From Pseudomonas entomophila (GTDB taxonomy: Bacteria > Pseudomonadota > Gammaproteobacteria > Pseudomonadales > Pseudomonadaceae), in the NCBI RefSeq assembly GCF_023277925.1, contig NZ_CP063832.1, positions 4,400,501 to 4,464,500 of the forward strand: a stretch of DNA of 64,000 nt. The letters are read 5' to 3'. A program made the position numbers and the translations under genes. Of this stretch, positions 28,859 to 38,400 are shown one piece after another. Every line of letters begins with the position of its first letter. The first letter of the stretch is position 1. Below the pieces are notes generated by a model that saw only the letters and a list, made by a program, of their open reading frames with translations, was not told the origin of the DNA and did not search any database.

Positions 28859-30910
28859 GTGAGTGCGAACAACCCGCTGCTGCAGCCCCATGATCTGCCG
28901 CCCTTCTCGGCAATCCGCGCCGAGCATGTGCTGCCGGCGATCGAGCAGATCCTCGCCGACAACCGCAAGGCCATCGCCGAGTTACTCGAAAAGCAGGGCA
29001 AGAACCCGACCTGGGCCGGCCTGGTGCTGGCGATGGACGAGCTCAACGACCGCTTGGGCGCCGCCTGGAGCCCGGTCAGTCACCTCAACGCGGTGTGCAA
29101 CAGCAAGGAGCTGCGCGAGGCTTACGAGTCGTGCCTGCCGGCCCTGAGTGCCTACTCCACCGAGCTGGGCCAGAACCGCGCCCTGTTCGAAGCGTATGAG
29201 GCCCTGGCCGCCAGCCCCGAGGCCGCCGGCTTCGACGTGGCGCAGAAGACCATCATCGACCACGCCCTGCGCGACTTCCGCCTGTCGGGCATCGACCTGC
29301 CGGCCGACAAGCAGCAGCGCTACGCCGAAGTGCAGAGCAAGCTCAGCGAGCTGGGCAGCCGCTTCTCCAACCAGCTGCTCGATGCCACCCAGGCCTGGAC
29401 CAAGCACGTCACCGACGAGGCCGCCCTCGCCGGCCTGACCGACTCGGCCAAGGCGCAGATGGCCGCCGCCGCCCAGGCCAAGGGCCTCGACGGCTGGCTG
29501 ATTACCCTGGAATTCCCCAGCTACTACGCGGTGATGACCTACGCCAGTGACCGCGCCCTGCGCGAAGAGCTGTACGCCGCTTACTGTACCCGCGCCTCCG
29601 ACCAGGGCCCGAACGCTGGCCAGTTCGACAACGGCCCGGTGATGGAAGAGATCCTCGATCTGCGCCAGGAGCTGGCCGGGCTGCTGGGCTACAAGAACTT
29701 CGCCGAACTGAGCCTGGCCACCAAGATGGCCGAGTCCAGCGACCAGGTGCTGACGTTCCTGCGTGACCTGGCCAAGCGCAGCAAACCGTTCGCCGCCCAG
29801 GACCTGGAGCAGCTCAAGGCCTATGCCGCCGAGCAAGGCACCCCGGAGCTGGCCAGTTGGGACGCCGGCTACTTCGGCGAGAAGCTGCGCGAGCAGCGCT
29901 ACAGCGTGTCGCAGGAAACCCTGCGTGCCTACTTCCCGATCGACAAGGTGCTGACCGGCCTGTTCGCCATCGTCCAGCGCCTGTACGGCATCGAAATCGC
30001 CGAGCTCAAAGGTTTCGACAGCTGGCACCCGGACGTGCGCCTGTTCGAGATCAAGGAAAACGGCCAGCATGTCGGCCGCTTCTTCTTCGACCTCTATGCC
30101 CGCGCCAACAAGCGTGGCGGTGCCTGGATGGACGGCGCCCGCGACCATCGCCGCACCGCCGCAGGCGCGCTGCAGAGCCCCGTGGCCAACCTGGTGTGCA
30201 ACTTCACCCCGGCCACGCCCGGCAAGCCGGCGTTGCTGACCCACGATGAAGTCACCACGCTGTTCCACGAGTTCGGCCACGGCCTGCACCACCTGCTGAC
30301 CCGCATCGAGCATGCCGGCGTGTCCGGCATCAACGGTGTGGCTTGGGACGCGGTGGAGCTTCCCAGCCAGTTCATGGAGAACTGGTGCTGGGAGCCGGAA
30401 GGTCTGGCGCTGATCTCCGGCCATTACGAGACCGGCGAGCCCCTGCCCCAGGACCTGCTGGACAAAATGCTGGCGGCGAAGAACTTCCAGTCCGGCATGA
30501 TGATGGTGCGCCAGTTGGAGTTCTCGCTGTTCGACTTCGAGCTGCACGCCACTCATGGCGACGGCCGCGGCGTGCTGCAGGTGCTCGAAGGCGTGCGCGA
30601 AGAGGTCTCGGTGATGCGCCCGCCGGCCTACAACCGTTTCCCCAACAGCTTCGCGCACATCTTCGCCGGCGGTTATGCGGCGGGTTACTACAGTTACAAG
30701 TGGGCTGAAGTGCTGTCGGCCGACGCGTTCTCGCGTTTCGAGGAAGAAGGTGTGCTGAATGCCGAGACCGGCCGCGCCTTCCGCGAAGCCATCCTGGCCC
30801 GTGGCGGTTCCCGGGAGCCGATGGTGCTGTTCGTCGACTTCCGTGGCCGTGAGCCTTCCATCGATGCATTGCTGCGCCACTGCGGTCTCTCCGAGGACGC
30901 GGCGGCATGA
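28859..30910 (+). CDS. prlC: Oligopeptidase A
   Basis: Cytoplasmic M3-family zinc oligopeptidase that degrades signal peptides and other short peptides. From the GTG at 28859 the protein has 683 residues, the family length, and starts (M)SANNPLLQPHDLPPFSAI. The zinc motif is HEFGHGLHH with His470, Glu471 and His474. The upstream ATG at 28823 would add an unusual cysteine-rich extension. yheV follows with a four-base overlap, so translation is coupled. Confidence 0.96.
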   Translation: MSANNPLLQPHDLPPFSAIRAEHVLPAIEQILADNRKAIAELLEKQGKNPTWAGLVLAMDELNDRLGAAWSPVSHLNAVCNSKELREAYESCLPALSAYSTELGQNRALFEAYEALAASPEAAGFDVAQKTIIDHALRDFRLSGIDLPADKQQRYAEVQSKLSELGSRFSNQLLDATQAWTKHVTDEAALAGLTDSAKAQMAAAAQAKGLDGWLITLEFPSYYAVMTYASDRALREELYAAYCTRASDQGPNAGQFDNGPVMEEILDLRQELAGLLGYKNFAELSLATKMAESSDQVLTFLRDLAKRSKPFAAQDLEQLKAYAAEQGTPELASWDAGYFGEKLREQRYSVSQETLRAYFPIDKVLTGLFAIVQRLYGIEIAELKGFDSWHPDVRLFEIKENGQHVGRFFFDLYARANKRGGAWMDGARDHRRTAAGALQSPVANLVCNFTPATPGKPALLTHDEVTTLFHEFGHGLHHLLTRIEHAGVSGINGVAWDAVELPSQFMENWCWEPEGLALISGHYETGEPLPQDLLDKMLAAKNFQSGMMMVRQLEFSLFDFELHATHGDGRGVLQVLEGVREEVSVMRPPAYNRFPNSFAHIFAGGYAAGYYSYKWAEVLSADAFSRFEEEGVLNAETGRAFREAILARGGSREPMVLFVDFRGREPSIDALLRHCGLSEDAAA

Positions 30911-31185
30911 GCGAGGTAGCCGTGAGCAAGACCAAGCGACGCTTCATCGCCGGGGCCGTTTGCCCGGCATGCAGCGAGATGGACAAGCTGATGATGTGGA
31001 ACGAGGACGGCGTACCGCACCGCGAGTGCGTGGCCTGCGGGTTCACTGACACCCTCAACGAACAGGGTTTGTCGGTACCCAAGGAGCTGGGTACCCGGGT
31101 CAACCACCTGGAACCGAAGGCGGCGCCGGCCAAGGTGCAGACCGTGCAGTTCTTCCCCAATCCGAAGTTGAAGAAGCCAGAGTAA
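30907..31185 (+). CDS. yheV: YheV family zinc-ribbon protein
   Basis: A 92-residue protein with two CxxC pairs, CPAC (Cys19, Cys22) and CVAC (Cys41, Cys44), separated by KLMMWNEDGVPHRE; this is a rubredoxin-like zinc ribbon. Its ATG overlaps the prlC stop as ATGA, the same pairing as in many gammaproteobacteria. An alternative GTG at 30922 with GAGG upstream would give MSKTKRRFIAG. Function unknown. Confidence 0.88.
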   Translation: MSEVAVSKTKRRFIAGAVCPACSEMDKLMMWNEDGVPHRECVACGFTDTLNEQGLSVPKELGTRVNHLEPKAAPAKVQTVQFFPNPKLKKPE

Positions 31186-31253
31186 GCCCGGGCCCGCCTT
31201 GCGGGCCATCGTGGCGGCCCCTGAATCCGCCTGACGGCACTGGCACTCCATCC

Positions 31254-31293
31254 AAACCCGGATTACTGTATGTGCATACAGTAATCCGGGTTT
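31254..31293. promoter_or_regulatory. LexA box inside a 40-base palindrome
   Basis: The centre, CTGTATGTGCATACAG at 31266-31281, fits the LexA consensus CTGT-N8-ACAG. It sits in a 40-base palindrome (31254-31293) with a single mismatched centre pair. The palindrome is followed by TTT and ends 6 bases before the radical SAM ATG. It would therefore bind LexA as DNA and fold as a terminator-like hairpin in any transcript arriving from prlC-yheV. Confidence 0.85.
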
Positions 31294-31299
31294 TCCATC

Positions 31300-32355
31300 A
31301 TGAAACCAGCCCCGCTCCGTGGCCGCGGCACTGCCTGCAACCCCCACAACCGCTTCGCCCCGAGTGTTTCCGTGGTCGAGGACGATGGCTGGTATCAGGA
31401 AGCCCCACTCACCCAGGGCACCGAGGTGCGGATCGAGACGGCCAAGACCATCATCGCCCGCAATACTTCCCCCGACCTGCCCTTCGACCGCTCCATCAAC
31501 CCCTACCGAGGCTGCGAGCATGGCTGCATCTACTGTTATGCCCGTCCGAGCCATGCCTACTGGGATCTCTCCCCCGGCCTGGACTTCGAGACCAAGCTGA
31601 TCGCCAAGACCAACGCCGCCGAAGTGCTCGAGCAGCAGCTGAGCAAGCCTGGCTATGTCTGCGCGCCGATCAACCTCGGCTCCAATACCGACCCCTACCA
31701 GCCCATCGAACGCGAACAGCAGCTCACCCGACGTCTGCTCGAAGTGCTGCTGCGCTACCGCCACCCGGTCACCGTCGTCACCAAGGGTTCGCTGATACTG
31801 CGCGACCTTGACCTGTTGAGCGAACTGGCCAGCCGGCGCCTGGCACGGGTGATGATCAGCCTTACTACTCTCGACGACGAACTCAAGCGCACGCTGGAGC
31901 CGCGCGCGGCGGCGCCCAAGGCGCGTCTGCGGGCGATCCGGGTATTGCGCGAGGCGGGTGTGCCGGTGGGTGTGCTGTGTTCGCCGATGATCCCGATGAT
32001 CAACGATAGTGAACTGGAGCGCTTGCTGGAGGCGGCCAAGGAGGCCGGCGCGCAGAGCGCCGCGTACATGATGCTGCGCCTGCCGCTGGAAGTGGCGCCG
32101 CTTTTCGAGCAGTGGTTACAGGACCACTATCCACAGCGCGCCGCCCATGTGCTGAGCCTGATTCGCCAGAGCCGCGGTGGTGAGTTGTACGACAGCCGGT
32201 TCGGTGCGCGGATGCGCGGTGAAGGGGTGTTCGCCGAATTGTTGGCGCAGCGCTTTCGCAAGGCGGCCAGGCGGCTGGGGTTTGAAGGGCGGGAGGGGTT
32301 GGCGCTGGATTGCAGCGCATTCTGCCCGCCAGGCGGGCAGATGGCGTTGTTTTGA
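31300..32355 (+). CDS. LexA-box radical SAM protein (SplB-like, PA0069 family)
   Basis: A 351-residue radical SAM protein. The 4Fe-4S cluster motif is CEHGCIYC (Cys72, Cys76, Cys79). It starts with the family signature GRGTACNPHNRF and shows NLGSNTDPYQPIE and TVVTKGSLILRDLD. It resembles spore photoproduct lyase-like DNA-repair enzymes but is a distinct group. I recall that the P. aeruginosa orthologue PA0069 belongs to the LexA regulon, which fits the LexA box 18 bases upstream. No Shine-Dalgarno sequence is seen between the palindrome and the ATG. A DNA-repair role is inferred from regulation. Confidence 0.9.
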   Translation: MKPAPLRGRGTACNPHNRFAPSVSVVEDDGWYQEAPLTQGTEVRIETAKTIIARNTSPDLPFDRSINPYRGCEHGCIYCYARPSHAYWDLSPGLDFETKLIAKTNAAEVLEQQLSKPGYVCAPINLGSNTDPYQPIEREQQLTRRLLEVLLRYRHPVTVVTKGSLILRDLDLLSELASRRLARVMISLTTLDDELKRTLEPRAAAPKARLRAIRVLREAGVPVGVLCSPMIPMINDSELERLLEAAKEAGAQSAAYMMLRLPLEVAPLFEQWLQDHYPQRAAHVLSLIRQSRGGELYDSRFGARMRGEGVFAELLAQRFRKAARRLGFEGREGLALDCSAFCPPGGQMALF

Positions 32356-32369
32356 TCAGGATGCCGTCA

Positions 32370-32393
32370 CCTGGAGGCTCGCAAGCCTCCAGG
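32370..32393. terminator. Bidirectional terminator-like hairpin
   Basis: CCTGGAGGCT (32370-32379) pairs with AGCCTCCAGG (32384-32393) over a 4-base loop, in the 47-base gap between the convergent radical SAM and RTX genes. Confidence 0.7.
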
Positions 32394-32402
32394 CATCAGG
32401 CG

Positions 32403-35400
32403 TTAGCGCCAGTTGGCAGCGAGCACCGGCTGCAAGGCTTGCGCCTGCGCCGCGTCAAAGCTGGTGGCTGCCGCGCCGGGCGGTGCGAACGCCGCCATGG
32501 CCTGGACCAGTTGCTCGACATCGCGGTCCGACAGGCGCTGGCCGTTACCGGCAACAATGTTGCCGGCCCGGGCAGGCGAGCTGGCGTACCAGTCATCCAG
32601 GGTGACCTGCTGTTCACTGCCGATATGGCTGATCAGCAGGTCATCGCCCTGGTGCTGGAACCACAGCTGTTCGGGCAACACGGGCTTGCCGAAGGTCAGG
32701 GTGCTCATGTTGCCTTTGAACGCGACTTCGGTACGGCCCTCGCCGACCTTCACGTTGCTCATGCTGCCTGTGACGACCAGGTCGTTGTGGCCCTTGCCCA
32801 AGGTGATGTCGGCAAACGAGGAGGATGACTCGATGTGGTTGTCGCCATCGCCGACCACCAGTTTGCGCACCGCGCCTTTGACGCTGTTGCGGCCGTTACC
32901 CAGTGTGATCTCGGCGAACGAACCCGAACTTTCGATCTGGTTGTTGCCATCACCGACCTGCAGATTGCCGACCTCGCCTTTGACGGTGTTGTGGCCGTTG
33001 CCCAGCGTGATCTTGGCGGACGAGCCCGAGCTTTCGATGTGGTTGTCGCCATTGCCGACCACCAGCTTGTCGATCCTGCCCTTGACGGTGTTCTGGCCAT
33101 TGCCCAGCGTGAAGTTGGAGAACGAGGCCGTGGTTTCGACGAGGTTGTCGCCATGGCCGGCCACCAGCTTGTCGACGCCGCCCTTGACCGTGTTGTTGCC
33201 GTCGCCCAAGGTCACCTCGGCCCCGGAGCCTGTGGCGAAGACCTGCTGGTCTTCCTTACCCAGCAAGGTGGCCGTGGTGCCGTTGCCCAGCAGCGCCAGA
33301 TGGCGCCCGCCGTTGGCGGTCACCTTGGTGAACGAGTTGCTCAGGTTCACCGCGTACTGGTCGTCGGCCAGGGTCACGCTGTCGAACGTCGGCACGGTCA
33401 GCAGCGTCGGCTGGACCATCAGGTGCAACACGGCGCTGGCTTCGCTGCCGGCATTGACCTTGATGTCGTAGATCGCGTTCAGGCCGGCCAACGGTGTCCC
33501 CGTCAGCGAAGCCTGGGCGGGATCGAAGCTCATCCAGGCGGGCAGTGGCGAGCCGTCGGCCAGGCTGACCTGGTAGACGGGTGCCGGATCCTTCAATGCC
33601 TGACCGAACAGCCCACCCAGCGAACCGGCGCTCCAGGCCTGGCCCGCAGCAATCAGCTGGTAGGCCTGGGCCGGCGCGGTACTGGCCACTGGGCGTGTTG
33701 CAGGCGTGGTGTCGGCTGGCTTGGGACGCTTGAAATCGCTGCTTGTGTCGATGTCCGGCACCTTGACCTCGAAGTCGCGGTGGTCGATGACTGTCGGCTT
33801 GATGTCCGGCAGTGTCACCGAATCACGCTCGATCCGCTCGCGCTTGCGTTCCTCGAAACGGCGCTTCGATTCTTCGTAGAGCGAGCCGGAATCGGTGCTT
33901 GGGTGCAGGTCGAGCTCCGTTCGGTCAGGGATTTTGATCTCCGGGATTTCGATGGGCGTTGGCCGGATGTCAGGGATCTCGACAGGCCGGGTCGGTACGC
34001 TCGGATGGTCATCGAAGCGCTTGCGCATCTCCTCCATGCGGCGGTCGCTTTCCGCCATGATCTGCTCGCGCCGGCGCCTCGCTTCTTCGAGGATCGAGTC
34101 GATATCGGTGCTTGGGCGCAGGTCGACCGCTGGTCGGTCAGGGATTCTGACCTCCGGGATTTCGATGGGCGTTGGCCGGATGTCAGGGATCTCGACCGGC
34201 CGGGTCGGTACGCTCGGGTGGTCATCGAAGCGCTTGCGCCAGTCGTCCGTGCCGCGATTGAGCAGGTCGTTCAGATCCGGGATCCGGTGATCCGGAATGC
34301 TGAAGTCCGGAACCCGGACATCGGGGATCTTGATATCAGGCCGCTCGATGATCGGCGTGAGCCGGTCGGGGATCTCGATGGGCTTGACCCGGTCCGGCAG
34401 CGACAGGTCGATCCCCGGCAGCGCGGGTTGGCCGGTCTCCACCGGCAGGTGGGCGCTGGCGAAGATGAAGTCGCCGGCATCGAGCTGGGCCACTTCGATG
34501 GCGTCGAGGTAGGCCAGGTTGACCGGCTGAGCCGCGCCACGCAGCACGTTGGTGCTCAGTTCCACGCCATGGATCTGCGACAGGCCATTGATGGTGCCGC
34601 GGTTCTTCTGGACGATGCTCAGCTCTTCGAAACGGGTGACGCCGACCTGGCTCAGGTCGATCTTGTCGATGCCATGACGGAAGCCGCGCAAGGCATTGTG
34701 GTAGTCACTGGCGTTGAGCTGGTGGCTGATGACGAAGCGGTCCGAGGTGGCGCTGTCGTGGCTGTACACCTTGCCGGCCAGCGCGGCGACCAGTTGGCCG
34801 TCGGCGCCGCTGCTGAAGCTGACGCCCTGGCCACCGCCGTTGAGCACCACGGTGCCGGCGACGGTGCCGGTGTCCACGGTCGGTCGGCTGCTGTCGACAT
34901 AGTTGGCCGGGGCCACGAAGCGGTCCTGGAACTGGAAGTTCGCCGCGCTGATGTTGCCCAGCGATTGCCCGCTCAGCAGGATGTGCTGGCCGTTGCCCAG
35001 GTCGACGCGGACATCCGCGCCCTGCTGCTGCAGGGTCAGGTCGGCGAAGGTCTTGCCGGTGAAGCCGACCAGGTCGATGACCTCCCCTTTCGCCGCTTCG
35101 AAGCTGTGCACGGTGTCCTGGCCGCCCTCGCGGCGATGGACCACGAAGTAGTCCTTGCCGCTGCCGCCGGTCAGGCTGTTGTTGCCTCGGCCGCCATCGA
35201 GCAGGGCATCGGCGTTGCCGGCCACCAGGGTGTCGTTGCCGTCACCACTGATGAGATTGTGCACGCCGTTCGGGTTGCGCAAGGTCAGCGCCGCGCCGCC
35301 GATGCTGGCCACGCCGGTGGCCAGGTTGACCTGGACATCGCCGCTGACCGCCGCGGCGTTGAGGGTGTTGCGCCCGCCCGCGGTGCCGTTGCCGGCGTCA

Positions 35401-38400
35401 TCCAGCACGCCACGGCTGGCCTGGCCCTGCACCGCCTTGAGGTACTCGTCGGTGTAGAAGTAGGTGTCGTCTGCGCCGGCCTTGCTGCCATACAGGCGCA
35501 GGGCCCAGTTGTTGAGGGTCACCGGCTGGCCGTTGCTGGCGTCCTTGACCTCGAGGGTCCAGGTGCCGGCCGAGCGTTCGCCCCAGTCGCGGGTGCTCAT
35601 GAAGCTGTACTTGAAGGCCCCGGAGCGCGTGCTGCCCATGTCGGCGTCGCTGGCGCCGGCCATCCCCTGCGGCACCTTGCCGGTGCGGTCGAGCAGGATG
35701 CTGCGGGTGCCGTCGGGCGAAACCAGGGTGACGGTCAGGTCGCCGAGGCGGCCGACGCTGGCGTCCAGGTCGATCTCCACGTGCTCGACGTTGAGCCCGG
35801 CATCCATCTGCACCGAACTGCTCAGGCTGGCGCCGCCGGCCAGGGTCTTGCCCAAGGCACCGCTGCTGGCGCTGAACACGCTTTCGTCGGCGCCGGTGCT
35901 GCGGGTCATCCAGCTTTCGGCCAGGCGCACGGCGGCGCGGGCGTCCACTTCGCCGAAACCGTAGTCGTGGCTGGTGTGCATGCCGCCGCCGTTCCAGTTG
36001 CGCGCGCCGTTGTCATCCCAGCGGGTGGCACTGTCGTTGACTCGGCGGGCCGACAGCGCAAGGATCTGCTGCACGTCGCGGTAGCCCAGGTTGGGGTTGG
36101 CTTCGAGCATCAGTGCGGCCACGCCGGAGACGATCGGCGCGGCGAAGCTGGTGCCTTGCATGCTGGTGTAGTCGTTGCCGAAGGTCGAGCCGCGCTCGGT
36201 CTCCACCAGGCGGCTGGTGGACAGCACATTGCTGCCCGGGGCCGAGACCAGCAGGCTGGCGCCGGGGTTGGAGAACGGCGTCGAGCCGATCTGCAGGGTC
36301 GACAGGTCGCCATGGGCGTTGATCGCCCCTACTTCGATCGAGAAGCGGTTGTTATTGGTCAGCGAACCCTGGGCGCTGCCGCCGTGGGCGCGCTGGTTGC
36401 CGCCTGCGGTGACGATCACAGTGCCAAGGCCGCCGCGACCGTTGTGCGCGGCATAGCGGGCGTTGGCCGCCAGGGCGCTGGCGGTGTCGATGGCGCCGTT
36501 CTGCAGGTTGCCGATGGCGAAGTCGTGCTGGAAGCCCCAGCTGTGGTTGGCGACATCGTAGTTGACCATGTTGCCCAGGCCGGTCAGGTCGTCGCCCTTG
36601 TTGGCCAGGTAGAAGCCGCTGAGCTTGGCGTCATAGGCCACGCCCACGCCGCCCTGGTCGTTGCGCCCGGCCACCATCACCCCGGCGACCATGGTCGCGT
36701 GGTTGGAGGCCAGTTCCGGTAGCATGCCCTTGTCGCGCTGGGTCTTGAGCCAGGCCTGGTCGACGTTGGCGGCCAGGTCCGGGTGCTGGATGTCGAAGAT
36801 TTCCGGCGCCGTGGCGAATTCGCCACCGGGCTCGAACATGGCGATGCGCACGCCCTTGCCGGTGTAGTCATGCCACACCGGCAGCACGTTGGTGTCGCTC
36901 AGGTACCACTGCTGCGCGGCCAGCGGGTCGTTTGGCATGCCGGCATCGAGCAGGGTCACGCTGGCGCGCATGGGGGCGGTCTGGCCGCTGCCCAGGTCGA
37001 CCACCGAGGCCGACTTGTTGCCCTGGGCGTCGATGATGCCGTACTTGAAGCCCATCATGCCGGTGTAGCCGGCCAGTGGGGTGAACAGCACGTCACCTTG
37101 GGCGGTGAGGCTGACCGAACCACCGGTGGCGTCGCCGACGTTGTCGATGCGCAGGCCGCCCTTGCTGTCGAGCAGCAGGTCGTTGGCCAGCAGGCTGGCG
37201 GCGGCGATCAGGTGCGTGCGCTGGCGGTCGAAACGTTGGCCGTCCTTGTCCAGGCGCAGCACATCGGCCACCGGCATGGCGTTGGGGTTGGACAGGTCGA
37301 CGGCGGAAATATCGGCGAAGTTGAGCTTCTGGATATTGCGCAGTTGCACGGTGCCATCGCGACCGGTCACGTTGTCGGCTACCTGGTAGCCGTTGCTGGT
37401 GTGGGTGATGCGGTATTCACTGTACTTGCCGTGCAGGGTGACCAGGTTGGTGCCGCCGCCGCCGTCGATCTGCGCGTTGCCGTGACCAACCTCGATCACA
37501 TCGTCAGCCGCACCGCCGTGGATGACATCGTTGCCGCCACCGGCGTGGATGATGCTACCGCCTGCGGAAGCGTAGATCAGGTCGCCATTGGGCCCGGCAT
37601 AGATCACCGCCTTGCCGCTGCCGCCGATGAGCGTGTTGTGGCCGCTGCCACCGACCAGCACATCGTTGCCCGCGCCGCCGATCAGGGTGGCATTGCCCTC
37701 CCCGCCCTTGATGAATACGCCGGCACCGCCGCCGCTGCGGATCACATCGTCGCCGCGACCGCCCTGGGCAATGGTCAGCCCGGCCTTGGCCATGTTCAGC
37801 TCCACGCCCTGGTCACCGACGATCAGCGCCGTGTCGCGGCCACCGTTGCCGTGGATGTTCTGTGGGTTGTCGCTGGCGCTGATGACGAAGACATCGTCGC
37901 CGGCACCGCCGATGTAGGTATTGCTGCCAGCACCGCCGACCAGCCAGCTGCCGCTGGCCGCCGCGGTGAGTTGGTCGTTGCCGCTGCCGCCATACAGGTT
38001 GTTCACCCTAAGGGTCGTGGCGTCCAGCTGTTCGCCCTGGTTGCTGGTGCTGCTGTAGGCGATGGTGGTGGCGCCGTCGCTGCTGGAGACCACACGGATA
38101 CCGTCGCCCTGGCGGGTGGTGGTGCTGCTTACCGGGTCACCCAGGAAGTCCACGGCCAGCGCTTCCCGGCTGGCGCCGCCGATCGTGAACGAACCCCGGG
38201 CCAGCACACGGCTGCCATCGCGGGTCTCGCCCGGCGTGCCGGCAGCACGCACGTTGATCCGGGTGATGCCCAGTTCGGCCAGGGTCTTCAGCTCACCGCC
38301 GTCGACACGGGCGTCATGGCTGGCATCCACCCACACACGCAGCTGGTTCCAGATCGGGTCACGGGCATCGATGACGCCATCGCCGTTGCCATCCTCGCTG

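Noticed and set aside
28982..30880. 632-codon frame antisense to prlC
   Set aside because: Mirror of a well-conserved gene; no protein-like motifs.
32835..36722. Plus-strand open frame of 1295 codons across the RTX gene (and a 781-codon one at 36783-39128)
   Set aside because: Antisense to a domain-rich gene; the composition (V, G, H, Q, A-rich without motifs) is the usual GC-bias shadow. No ribosome site or domain.
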